64,000 bases of DNA from JBBQCW01 sp038319025 (GTDB lineage: Bacteria; Actinomycetota; Thermoleophilia; Solirubrobacterales; Solirubrobacteraceae), in the NCBI GenBank assembly GCA_038319025.1, contig JBBQCW010000014.1:16094-80093 (forward strand). The letters run 5' to 3'. Numbering within the stretch: the first letter of the stretch is position 1; every line of letters starts with the position of its first letter. The notes beneath the pieces were generated by a model. The model was not told where the DNA came from. It saw only the letters and a program-made list of their open reading frames with translations, and did no database searches. The translations under genes were made by a program, and so were the position numbers. Positions 55,376-63,508 of the stretch are shown here, piece by piece.

Positions 55376-56443
55376 ATGCCCGCACCGAGCAAACGTCGTC
55401 CGCCCGCCGGCCTGACGGTCGCGGTGACCGGACCCACCGGGGAGATCGGTAAACCGTTCATCTCCGCTCTGGAGCGCAGCCGTGATGTGAAGCGCATCAT
55501 CGGGATGGCCCGACGACCGTTTGACCCTGCCGAACACGGTTGGCGCAAGACCGAATATCGACGCGGCGACATCCTGGACCGCTCCGCCGTCGACGCGCTC
55601 GTGGCCGATGCCGACGTAGTCGTGCACCTGGCGTTCATCATCGTCGCCGGCCAGGGCGGCAGCCGCGAGATCAACCTCACCGGGTCGCGCAACGTCTTCG
55701 AGGCCGCGGTCGCGGCCGGGGTCAGTCGGCTGGTGTACACCTCGTCGGTCGCGGCGTACGGGTTCGCCGAGGACGGTGTCGGCGGGCCGGACCGCCTGCT
55801 CACTGAGGACGACCCGATCCACGGTCATGAGCGGCATCCCTACTCGGCGCAGAAGGCCGAGGTCGAGGCCGTCCTCGACGACGCCCTCTCGGGCGGCGAC
55901 ACCGACGCGTACGTGTTCCGGCCGTGCATCGTCGCAGGCCCACAGGCACCGTTGCTGATCGACTCGATCCCGCTGATCGACCTCGGTCAGAAGCTGCCCG
56001 GGCCGGTCCGTGCGCTGTTCGATCAGGTGCCGGTGCTCAAACCGGTGCTGCCCGACACGGGGGTCCCGTTCCAGCTCGTTCACCACGATGACGTTGCCGC
56101 CGCGCTGCGGGCGGCGGTCCTAGGCCGGGGCGAACCGGGCGTCTACAACCTTGCTGCGGAAGGCGAGATCACGATGGCTACGCTCGCCGACGAGATCGGT
56201 TGGTATTCCGTTCACGTCCCCGATCTGGCCGTCGACGCGACCGCCGGGCTCGTCGCCCGCCTGCCGTTCCTTCCTGACGAAGCGGCGTGGATCGAAGCGC
56301 TGCGCACGCCTGTGCTGATGGACACGGCGCGGGCACGGCGCGGTCTGCGCTGGCGACCGAAGCACGACGCTCGCTCGACGCTCCACCAGACGGTGGCCGC
56401 GCATCGCATCGAACTTGAGGCGGCTACGCAGCGCGGCGTGTAG
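55376..56443 (+). CDS. NAD-dependent epimerase/dehydratase (extended SDR)
   Basis: The 355-residue extended SDR has LTVAVTGPTGEIGKPF as its GxxGxxG cofactor motif. RRGDILDRSAVDALVADADVVVHLAF, LVYTSSVAAYG and the catalytic YSAQK with Ser in TSS follow. LVHHDDVAAALRAAVLG and a late ALRTPVLMDTARARRGLRWRPKHDARSTL complete the pattern. The epimerised sugar or steroid-like substrate is unknown. TAGGCT 6 nt before the ATG makes this a leaderless start. Confidence 0.85.
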   Translation: MPAPSKRRPPAGLTVAVTGPTGEIGKPFISALERSRDVKRIIGMARRPFDPAEHGWRKTEYRRGDILDRSAVDALVADADVVVHLAFIIVAGQGGSREINLTGSRNVFEAAVAAGVSRLVYTSSVAAYGFAEDGVGGPDRLLTEDDPIHGHERHPYSAQKAEVEAVLDDALSGGDTDAYVFRPCIVAGPQAPLLIDSIPLIDLGQKLPGPVRALFDQVPVLKPVLPDTGVPFQLVHHDDVAAALRAAVLGRGEPGVYNLAAEGEITMATLADEIGWYSVHVPDLAVDATAGLVARLPFLPDEAAWIEALRTPVLMDTARARRGLRWRPKHDARSTLHQTVAAHRIELEAATQRGV

Positions 56444-56476
56444 GTCTCGGATGCTGCGGGATCCGAGGCAGATCCC

Positions 56477-56488
56477 TACTGTGGCGCC
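56477..56488 (+). promoter_or_regulatory. Leaderless -10 of the collagen-like gene
   Basis: TACTGT (56477-56482) ends exactly 6 nt before the ATG at 56489. Confidence 0.5.
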
Positions 56489-57031
56489 ATGCGCCACCTC
56501 AGCTACGCCAACGTCGTCGCCACGCTCGCCCTCGTCATCGCTGTCGGTACCGGCGGAGCCTGGGCCGCGAACAAGCTCATCACCGGCAAACAGATCAAGA
56601 ACGGCTCGCTCACGGGCCAGGACATCAAAAAGGGCTCTGTGGGAAGTGACCGACTGAAGGCGGGTGATGTGGCGAAGCTGCGCGGGACGGCGGGCCCCGC
56701 CGGTGCCGCAGGCGCGGCGGGTGCCAACGGTGTCAATGGAGCGCCGGGTACGAACGGCACGAACGCGATCACCGAGATGAAGATCATCAGCAACGCCGTG
56801 ACGAGCTCAGCGGACAAGATCGCCACGGCCACCTGCCCGCCCGGCTACCTCGCGACGGGCGGCTCGGCCAACACCGAGCTGGATCCGAACAAGTTCGCCA
56901 TCTATACGTACTTCGTGGGCTCGGACGGTAATCCGGCCACCGGGTATACGGCCTCCGCGCAGGAGATCAGCGCGGTCGCCGTCCCCTGGACCCTCAACGT
57001 GGCGGTCAACTGCGCGAAGTTGAGCGGGTAG
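56489..57031 (+). CDS. Secreted collagen-like protein
   Basis: This 180-residue protein has a signal-like N-terminus (YANVVATLALVIAVGTGGAWA), then KLITGKQIKNGSLTGQDIKK with the repeated K/N-G-S-L/V-T/G signature. A G-x-y collagen-type segment of about 14 triplets follows (GTAGPAGAAGAAGANGVNGA onward). The globular C-terminus has one Cys pair. Such ITGKQIKNGSL-plus-collagen proteins are, in my experience, typical of Solirubrobacterales, which is one basis for the taxonomic guess. A surface-exposed role is likely. TACTGT lies 6 nt before the ATG. Confidence 0.75.
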   Translation: MRHLSYANVVATLALVIAVGTGGAWAANKLITGKQIKNGSLTGQDIKKGSVGSDRLKAGDVAKLRGTAGPAGAAGAAGANGVNGAPGTNGTNAITEMKIISNAVTSSADKIATATCPPGYLATGGSANTELDPNKFAIYTYFVGSDGNPATGYTASAQEISAVAVPWTLNVAVNCAKLSG

Positions 57032-57034
57032 CCC

Positions 57035-58216
57035 CTACTCGCGGCCGAGCAGCAACGCGATCCCCTGACCGCCGCCGATGCACAGGGTCACGATGCCCAG
57101 CTCGTGGTCGCCGCGCTCCATCTGCGCGAGTGCCTTGGCGGTGATGGCTGCGCCCGTGGCCCCGATCGGGTGCCCGAGAGCGATCGCGCCGCCGTCCGGG
57201 TTGACCTTCGCCGGGTCCAGATCCAGTTCGATCATGACCGCCAACGCCTGCGCGGCGAACGCCTCGTTCAGTTCGATGATGCCCACTTCGTCAAGCGTGC
57301 GACCGGCCTTCTCCAGCGCACGGCGCACAGCGGGCACCGGCCCGATCCCCATGTAGGCGGGGTCCACACCGCAGGCCGCCCACGACAGGATGCGGGCGCG
57401 CACCGGCGCGCCCAGCTCGGCGGCAGTATCTGCGTGCATGAGAACGACGGCGGCGCCGGCGTCGTTCATGCCGGAGGCGTTGCCGGCGGTGACGGTGCCA
57501 CCCTCGCGCTTGAAGACGGTGGGGAGCTTGCCCATCGACTCTGCGTCCGCGCCGTGGCGGATGTGCTCGTCACGGGTGAAGTCGACCATTTCACGCTTGA
57601 CCTTGACCGGGACTGGCACCACCTCACCGTCGAAGAGCCCGGCTTCCTGGGCGGCCGAGGCGCGGCGGTGAGACTCGACGGCGAACGCGTCCTGATCCTC
57701 GCGGCTGATGCTGTGGCGCTCGGCCAGGTTCTCAGCCGTCACGCCCATCAGCACGTGGTCGAACGGGTCGGTCAAGCCGCCCATGACGGGGTCGATCATC
57801 TTGGTCTCCCCCATCCGGGCGCCCCAGCGCGCGTCGGGCATCCAGTACGGCCCGCGGCTCATCGACTCGGCGCCGCCTGCAACGGCGATCGTCGCGTCGC
57901 CGGTCTCGATGGCCTGCGCGGCCGAGACGATGGCCTGCACGCCCGTCCCACACAGCCGGTTCACGGTGTACGCCGGCGTCGAGTGCGGGATCCCCGAGTT
58001 CACGCCGACCACGCGGGCCATGTACATGTCCTCGGGCGCGGTGTGAATCACGTTGCCGAAGACCACGTGGCCGACCTGCTCAGGCTCGATCTTCGCTCGC
58101 TCCATCGCGGCGACGGTGGCGATGCGGCCCAGCTCAGTGGCCGGGACGTCCTTGAGGGACTTGCCGTAGGAGCCGATCGCGGTGCGCGCGGCGGAGGAGA
58201 TGACGACGTTGCTCAC
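57035..58216 (-). CDS. Acetyl-CoA C-acyltransferase (thiolase)
   Basis: The 393-residue thiolase performs the last beta-oxidation step or acetoacetyl-CoA formation. The nucleophile is Cys in VNRLCGTGVQAI. GNASGMNDAGAAVVLM, ELNEAFAAQALAV, GGAIALGHPIGATGAAI and the second catalytic Cys in VTLCIGGGQGIALL are all intact. The frame is open to 58369, but homology begins at the GTG at 58216 (SNVVISSAARTAIGSYG). It is divergent from the aldehyde dehydrogenase. Unlike the protein at 52227, this one should be an active thiolase. Confidence 0.95.
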   Translation of the reverse strand: MSNVVISSAARTAIGSYGKSLKDVPATELGRIATVAAMERAKIEPEQVGHVVFGNVIHTAPEDMYMARVVGVNSGIPHSTPAYTVNRLCGTGVQAIVSAAQAIETGDATIAVAGGAESMSRGPYWMPDARWGARMGETKMIDPVMGGLTDPFDHVLMGVTAENLAERHSISREDQDAFAVESHRRASAAQEAGLFDGEVVPVPVKVKREMVDFTRDEHIRHGADAESMGKLPTVFKREGGTVTAGNASGMNDAGAAVVLMHADTAAELGAPVRARILSWAACGVDPAYMGIGPVPAVRRALEKAGRTLDEVGIIELNEAFAAQALAVMIELDLDPAKVNPDGGAIALGHPIGATGAAITAKALAQMERGDHELGIVTLCIGGGQGIALLLGRE

Positions 58217-58380
58217 GGGATGCTTCCTTGGATCGATCGGCGGGAGAGGAACCGGCGAGCGAAGCGTACGCGGTGGCGTGCTCGGCGGGCGCGCGATGGC
58301 CGATGTGTCGCACGCCCGTTCCGGCGGCCCAGGCGCTCGACTAGGCTCCTTCCAACAGCGAATCGACACCGGGAGACAGC

Positions 58381-59820
58381 ATGGCCACGACCACGACGCG
58401 CCTGCAGAATTTCATCGGCGGCAAGAGCGTCGCCACGAGTGGCGACGGCACACACGCGGTGCGCAACGCCGCCACCGGCGAGGTCATCGCCGATATGGGG
58501 CTGTCAGCCGCAGCCGACGTTGACGCGGCGGTCGCCGCAGCCCGCGGGGCGTTCGCCGAATGGGGCCAGGCGACCCCTTCCGAGCGCAGCCTGGCGCTGT
58601 ACCGGATCGCGGACGAGATCGAGGAGCGCGGCGAGGAACTGGCGCGACTTGAGTCCGAGAACACGGGCAAGCCCCTGGCGCTGACCATCAGCGAGGAGAT
58701 CCCGCCCGGTGTCGATCAGATCCGCTTCTTCGCCGGCGCCGCACGCAACCTGGAGGGCCGTGCGACCGGCGAGTACATGGCCGGTCACACCTCGTCCGTC
58801 CGCCGCGAGCCGATCGGCGTGTGCGGCGGCATCACGCCTTGGAACTACCCGTTCATGATGGCCATCTGGAAGTTTGCCCCGGCCTTGGCCGCCGGCAACG
58901 CGATCATCCTGAAGCCGTCGGAGAACACGCCCAACTCGACGCTGTGGCTGGCCGAGTTGATGCAGACGCACCTGCCCGAAGGTGCGTTCAACGTGATCTT
59001 GGGCAAGGGCGACGTCGGCGAGGCGCTCGTACGCCATCCCGGCGTCGACATGGTCTCCATCACCGGCAGCGTGCGGGCCGGCAAGGCCGTGGCGGCCGCG
59101 GCCGCCGACACGCTCAAGCGCGTCCATCTGGAACTGGGCGGCAAGGCACCGGTGATCGTGTTTGACGACGCCGATGTGGAGGCCGCGGCGGAGATGATCG
59201 CCGGCACCGGCTACTTCAACGCCGGCCAGGACTGCACCGCCGCCACGCGCGTCCTCGCCGGGCCTGGCATTCACAATGCGTTCGTGGATGCGCTGACCGA
59301 GCAGGCCAAGGGAACGGTGTTCGGTGACCCGCTCGACGAGGACACCTACATGGGCCCGGTCATCACCGAGGCTCAGCGAGAGCGGGTTGGCGGGTTCATC
59401 GAGCGCGCGCCTTCCCATGCACGGGTCACCGCGGGCGGCAACGCCTCGGGCGACGCCGGGTATTTCTTCGAGCCGACCGTGGTGGCCGGTTTGAAGCAGG
59501 GCGACGAGATGGTCCAAAACGAGATCTTCGGCCCGGTCATCACGGTCCAGCAGTTCTCCGACGAGGGCCAGGCGCTGCAGTGGGCCAACGGCGTGGATTA
59601 TGGCCTGGCCTCAAGCGTGTGGACCAAGGACCACAGCCGGGCGATGCGGATGGCCAAGCATCTGGACTTCGGTTGCGTGTGGATCAACACCCACATCCCG
59701 ATCGTCGCCGAGATGCCGCACGGCGGCTTCAAGCAGTCCGGCTACGGCAAGGACCTGTCCATGTACGGGTTCGACGACTACACCCGGATCAAGCACGTGA
59801 TGAGCAACATTGAAGCCTGA
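58381..59820 (+). CDS. Aldehyde dehydrogenase, gamma-aminobutyraldehyde-dehydrogenase-like
   Basis: The 479-residue ALDH oxidises an aldehyde with NAD(P). It has GVCGGITPWNYPFMMAIWK, HLELGGKAPVIVFDDAD, and the catalytic Cys in NAGQDCTAATRV. PHGGFKQSGYGKDLSMYGFDDYTRIKHV follows. GQDCTAATR and the LSMYG-type ending are close to gamma-aminobutyraldehyde/betaine-aldehyde dehydrogenases, so putrescine breakdown is a reasonable guess. The ATG at 58381 has a leader (TAGGCT about 31 nt upstream and GGGAG at the ribosome site), so it is not leaderless. A strong hairpin follows the stop. Confidence 0.88.
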   Translation: MATTTTRLQNFIGGKSVATSGDGTHAVRNAATGEVIADMGLSAAADVDAAVAAARGAFAEWGQATPSERSLALYRIADEIEERGEELARLESENTGKPLALTISEEIPPGVDQIRFFAGAARNLEGRATGEYMAGHTSSVRREPIGVCGGITPWNYPFMMAIWKFAPALAAGNAIILKPSENTPNSTLWLAELMQTHLPEGAFNVILGKGDVGEALVRHPGVDMVSITGSVRAGKAVAAAAADTLKRVHLELGGKAPVIVFDDADVEAAAEMIAGTGYFNAGQDCTAATRVLAGPGIHNAFVDALTEQAKGTVFGDPLDEDTYMGPVITEAQRERVGGFIERAPSHARVTAGGNASGDAGYFFEPTVVAGLKQGDEMVQNEIFGPVITVQQFSDEGQALQWANGVDYGLASSVWTKDHSRAMRMAKHLDFGCVWINTHIPIVAEMPHGGFKQSGYGKDLSMYGFDDYTRIKHVMSNIEA

Positions 59821-59836
59821 GTAAGACATCCGGTGG

Positions 59837-59859
59837 GCGCGCCGAAACTTTCGGCGCGC
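59837..59859 (+). terminator. Terminator-like hairpin after the aldehyde dehydrogenase
   Basis: GCGCGCCGAAA (59837-59847) and TTTCGGCGCGC (59849-59859) pair perfectly over 11 bp with a one-base loop position. The sequence downstream is only modestly T-rich. Confidence 0.65.
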
Positions 59860-59874
59860 TCGTCCGTCTCTGGT

Positions 59875-59888
59875 TACCGTAGGCCCTT
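59875..59888 (+). promoter_or_regulatory. Leaderless -10 of the sigma-factor gene
   Basis: TACCGT (59875-59880) ends 8 nt before the ATG at 59889. Confidence 0.45.
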
Positions 59889-61286
59889 ATGGAAGCGTCC
59901 GTTCTCCACGCTCCGTCACTCGCCGCCCGAGCCCCGGGGCGCACCAGGCTGCTCCGGCTGCGCTCCGACGAGCAGCTCCTCAGCCTGTTCCGTCAGGGCT
60001 CCGACGAGGCGTTTGCGGCGATCGTGGACCGCTATGAGGCGCGGCTGCTGGCCTACACCCGGCGCATGTTGGGCGGCTCTCAGCAGGACGCCGAGGATGC
60101 GCTCCAAGATGTCTTTCTGCGCGCTTACGGTGCCCTGCGCGCTGATGAGCGGCCGGTCGGCTTGCGGGCGTGGCTGTATCGCGTAGCCCACAACCGCTGT
60201 ATCGACCAGATCCGTCGCACTCCGCCTGCGCCTCCGGACGTACTCGCGGCGATGCGCGGCTGCGATGCGTCAGATCCGCAGTCGGCCTGCGAACGTCGGG
60301 AGAGCCTGCGTGCCTTCGTCACCGATGTGGAGCGGTTGCCGGACGCCCAGCGGTCGGCGCTGCTCATGCGCGAGCTCGAGGGCCTGTCGTACGCGGAACT
60401 GTGCGCCACGCTTGATGTCTCGTTGCCGGCGGTCAAGTCGCTGCTGGTGCGCGCGCGCACGTCGCTGGCGGAAACGGGTGAAGCTCGTGCCACGCCCTGT
60501 GCAGAGATCCGCGCCGACCTCGTGGTTGCGCACGACGGTGGTACGCGGCCGGACGGCCGGGCCCGCCGGCACATGCGCGAGTGTGACCCTTGCCGCTCAT
60601 ATCGCGATGCCCTGCAGCTGGGCCAGTCGCGGGCGGCCGCCCATCACGGCCCGCTCGCCACCCTCGCCAAGCTGTTGGGCTTGGGCACGGCGCCGGCCGC
60701 CGGCGGCAGCGCAGTGGTGGCCGGTGGGTCGGCGGTGTCGGCCAAGCTCGCGGCGCTGGTGTGCTGCGGCATCGTGGCCGCCGGTGCCGGCGCCGCTGCT
60801 GAACTTCCACATGCCGTCCCCATGAGCCGTGCCGTGCACCCCAAAGCCGTCCATGCCCCCGGAGCCGGCGCGCTGGCCCGCGCCCTCCACGTCACCGTTC
60901 CTGCGACCGCCGCCGCTGCCGGCTCACGTCCGACTCGCCCAGCGGCCGTATCACCTCAGCACCTCACGGCGAGCACGACCCCGCCGGCGCCGGTGAACGC
61001 GGTCGTCGTCGAAACGCCTTCGTCGTCGACCACCACCGGCGGTGCCGTCGAGGATGACCCGGCCGCTTCCGGAGGCACCGAGGCACCGATAGACGACCCG
61101 ACTCCCGAAGGCACCGATCCGACGGAGTCGGCTCCCGGCTCGTCACCCACTCCGCCGGCGGGCAGCGTCGTACGCCCACCCGCAACCGGCCCCAAGCCGC
61201 CGGTCAAGCTGACGTTGGGCGACAGCGGGACGGATACAGCCGGGGCGAGCGTCGCCTCCACCCCGGCCACGCCCGTCCAGCCCTAA
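59889..61286 (+). CDS. ECF sigma factor fused to zinc-finger anti-sigma-like domain and membrane tail
   Basis: The 465-residue protein starts as an ECF sigma factor. Region 2 is at about 27-110 (EAFAAIVDRYEARLLAYTRRM, EDALQDVFLRAYGALR) and region 4 at about 145-195 (LPDAQRSALLMRELEGLSYAELCATLDVSLPAVKSLLVRAR). It then has an HxxxCxxC zinc motif (His228, Cys232, Cys235 in HMRECDPCRSY) as found in ZAS anti-sigma factors. A membrane helix (about 287-306) and a long Thr/Pro/Ala-rich extracytoplasmic tail follow. Sigma and anti-sigma in one chain would make a self-inhibited, membrane-tethered factor. No separate anti-sigma gene lies nearby. Confidence 0.85.
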   Translation: MEASVLHAPSLAARAPGRTRLLRLRSDEQLLSLFRQGSDEAFAAIVDRYEARLLAYTRRMLGGSQQDAEDALQDVFLRAYGALRADERPVGLRAWLYRVAHNRCIDQIRRTPPAPPDVLAAMRGCDASDPQSACERRESLRAFVTDVERLPDAQRSALLMRELEGLSYAELCATLDVSLPAVKSLLVRARTSLAETGEARATPCAEIRADLVVAHDGGTRPDGRARRHMRECDPCRSYRDALQLGQSRAAAHHGPLATLAKLLGLGTAPAAGGSAVVAGGSAVSAKLAALVCCGIVAAGAGAAAELPHAVPMSRAVHPKAVHAPGAGALARALHVTVPATAAAAGSRPTRPAAVSPQHLTASTTPPAPVNAVVVETPSSSTTTGGAVEDDPAASGGTEAPIDDPTPEGTDPTESAPGSSPTPPAGSVVRPPATGPKPPVKLTLGDSGTDTAGASVASTPATPVQP

Positions 61287-61299
61287 GAACCAGCCGTTT

Positions 61300-62079
61300 C
61301 TAAGCCTGCGGAGGACCGCCGGTCAGACGCTCCACGCCATCGGGCAGCCGATCCTCCTCGGCGAGTTTGTCCAGATGTGCGGCAAGCGTGACCGCGGCGG
61401 CAGGGCGAAGGTGATCCGGGACGTCGCCCCAGGCGGCGTCGAGCAGGTCGTCGGTACTGCGCGAGCCGTCGTCAAGTGCGGCAACCAGGCGACGCTCGCG
61501 CTCACGCCGATGCTCGAGGTATTGCGTGAGCTTGGCCTGCGGATCAGCGACCGACGGTCCGTGGCCGGGGGCGATCGTGCGCAACCCCAGCATTCGCAGG
61601 CGCTCCAGGCCGGCCAGGTAGCCGGCGAGCGCGCCTGGGTCCGGCCACACGAACACGCTGCCCTCCCCCAGCACCGCGTCGCCGCTGAAGCACACGCCGT
61701 CAGCGGTGACGAAGGCCAGGTGGTCGGGCGCGTGGCCGGGCGTCGCGATCGCTGTGACGGGGCCGACCGTGTCGTTGTCGGCGAGCAGCACGTCACCCGG
61801 AAAACGGGCCGCGAACACGGGGGCGCCCGTCCGTCGAGCGACCTCCGGGACCGCCTCCACGTGATCGCCGTGGTCGTGGGTGATCAGGATCCCGCCCGTG
61901 CCTCCGCGTGCGTCTACGGCAGCGAGGATCGCGTCAACGTGGGCATCCAGGAGGGGCCCAGGGTCCACGATCCACGCCGGGTCGCGGCCGATGATCCACG
62001 TGTTCGTCCCGCTCAGCGAGAACGGTCCGGGGTTGTCGGCCCGCAACCGGACGACATCGTGACCTTCGAGTTCCTCCAC
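61300..62079 (-). CDS. Metallo-beta-lactamase-fold hydrolase
   Basis: The 259-residue protein has the MBL motif THDHGDHVEAV (HxHxDH), TPGHAPDHLAFV, SGDAVLGEGSVFV (third ligand Asp) and APGHGPSVAD (last His). A short helical C-terminal domain suggests the LACTB2/RNase-like or glyoxalase II-like branch. The GTG at 62079 has TAGCTT 7 nt upstream; a TTG at 62088 is also in frame. It is divergent from the WS/DGAT gene over 43 nt. Confidence 0.85.
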   Translation of the reverse strand: MEELEGHDVVRLRADNPGPFSLSGTNTWIIGRDPAWIVDPGPLLDAHVDAILAAVDARGGTGGILITHDHGDHVEAVPEVARRTGAPVFAARFPGDVLLADNDTVGPVTAIATPGHAPDHLAFVTADGVCFSGDAVLGEGSVFVWPDPGALAGYLAGLERLRMLGLRTIAPGHGPSVADPQAKLTQYLEHRRERERRLVAALDDGSRSTDDLLDAAWGDVPDHLRPAAAVTLAAHLDKLAEEDRLPDGVERLTGGPPQA

Positions 62080-62122
62080 GTGGTCCAAGCTAGCGCACCG
62101 CGCGATCGGTCAGGATGCACCG
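62080..62122. promoter_or_regulatory. Divergent promoters of MBL and WS/DGAT genes
   Basis: TAGCTT on the minus strand (62092-62087) is 7 nt before the GTG at 62079. CAGGAT on the plus strand ends 6 nt before the GTG at 62123 and is a weaker match. Confidence 0.45.
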
Positions 62123-63496
62123 GTGGAGGTTGACCGACTCAGCGCGCTGGACACGGCGTTCCTCGATCTCGATCACCCCGACGCGCCGCTGCACGTCGGG
62201 GCCACGCTGCGCCTGGACGGCCCTGCACCGTCGCTGGCCGCGCTGCGCCGCCATCTCGATGGCCGACTGGACCGGGCGCCGCGTCTGCGCCGTCGCGTTC
62301 TGCGAGGGCCGCTGGAGGCGGTGTGGGCCGACGACCCGGGCTTTGACATCGCCCGGCATGTTCACGCGGTGACGCTCGGCGAAGGTGAGCCCCTGGACCA
62401 ACTCGCCGGCCTGCTGCTCAGCGCGCCTTTGCCGGCCGGGCGGCCGCCGTGGCAGATGACGCTCGTCCGTGGCCTGCCCGATAGCGGCTGGGCGCTGATC
62501 GCCCAGGTGCATCACGTTCTGCTGGACGGCGTCGCCGCGATTTGGCTTGCGGGGCTGTTGCTCGACCTGGAGCCCACAGCGCCGCGGGTCGGGAAACAGG
62601 ACTGGCGACCGGGCCGGGAGCCGCGCACCCCGGCCGGCGTGGCCCGCACGGCGGTCGCCGGCGCGCGCGGTGCACAGGCGGCCGGTGGCGCGCTGCTCGC
62701 AGCACGCACCGACCCGCGGGCGCTGGCCGCCGCGGCCGGTGGCCTCGCCGCCCCGGCGGCGCAGACGGCGCTGGACCGAACGGCGGGGTCGACGCGCGCG
62801 GTCGCTTCCATCACGGTCGGCCTGGACGACGTCCGCGAGGCCGGACGACGCCACGGCGCCACCGTCAACGACGTGTTCCTCGCCGCGGTGACGCCCACGC
62901 TCGGTGCGGCGCTGGCGCGGCGCGGCGCGCGGCCGCAGTCCGTGCGCGCTCTGGTGCCCGTCAACGTCCGTGGACCAAGTTCGGCGTCCTCCGCTCTGGG
63001 TAACCAAATCTCGTTCATTCCCTGCGACCTCCCGGTGGGGATCGACGACCCGCTCCGTGCGCTCGGGGGGATCGCGCGGCAGACGGCCGAGCGCAAGCGC
63101 TCAGGGGCAGCCGCGCCGCTCGCGATGCTCGTGCAGGCCGCCGAGGTACTCCCCCCGCAGGCCCGCCGCGTCCTGACCCGTACGTTGGCCGGGCGGATGA
63201 CGTTCACCACGATCGTCTCCAACGTGCCCGGGCCGACCTTGCCCCTCTACCTGATGGGCTCTCGCCTGCGAGCGGTGGCGCCCGCCGTACCACTGCTCCA
63301 CGGTCACGCACTGACGTTCGGCGCCGTCTCCTACGACGGGGCTCTGGGGGTCGGCCTCTACGCTGACGCCGCGGTGGTCGACGACCTGCCCGAGATCGCC
63401 GCGGACCTTGAGCGCGCCTTCCGAGCCTTGGTCATCGAGCGCGGTGCGGTCGTGACGCCGTGGCGGGCACGCGCCCGCCAACGCCGCGCGAGCTGA
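62123..63496 (+). CDS. Wax ester synthase/diacylglycerol acyltransferase (WS/DGAT)
   Basis: The 457-residue bifunctional acyltransferase uses acyl-CoA to make triacylglycerol or wax esters at the membrane/lipid body. The catalytic HHxxxDG is VHHVLLDGVAA (His130-His131...Asp135). VNDVFLAAVTPTLGAAL, VPVNVRG, NQISFIPCDLPVGIDDPL and TIVSNVPGPTLPLYLMGSRL are the family's other blocks. The start is GTG at 62123. With glpK and plsC in the window, it marks lipid storage capacity. Confidence 0.93.
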   Translation: MEVDRLSALDTAFLDLDHPDAPLHVGATLRLDGPAPSLAALRRHLDGRLDRAPRLRRRVLRGPLEAVWADDPGFDIARHVHAVTLGEGEPLDQLAGLLLSAPLPAGRPPWQMTLVRGLPDSGWALIAQVHHVLLDGVAAIWLAGLLLDLEPTAPRVGKQDWRPGREPRTPAGVARTAVAGARGAQAAGGALLAARTDPRALAAAAGGLAAPAAQTALDRTAGSTRAVASITVGLDDVREAGRRHGATVNDVFLAAVTPTLGAALARRGARPQSVRALVPVNVRGPSSASSALGNQISFIPCDLPVGIDDPLRALGGIARQTAERKRSGAAAPLAMLVQAAEVLPPQARRVLTRTLAGRMTFTTIVSNVPGPTLPLYLMGSRLRAVAPAVPLLHGHALTFGAVSYDGALGVGLYADAAVVDDLPEIAADLERAFRALVIERGAVVTPWRARARQRRAS

Positions 63497-63508
63497 AGCT
63501 GCAGCGCC

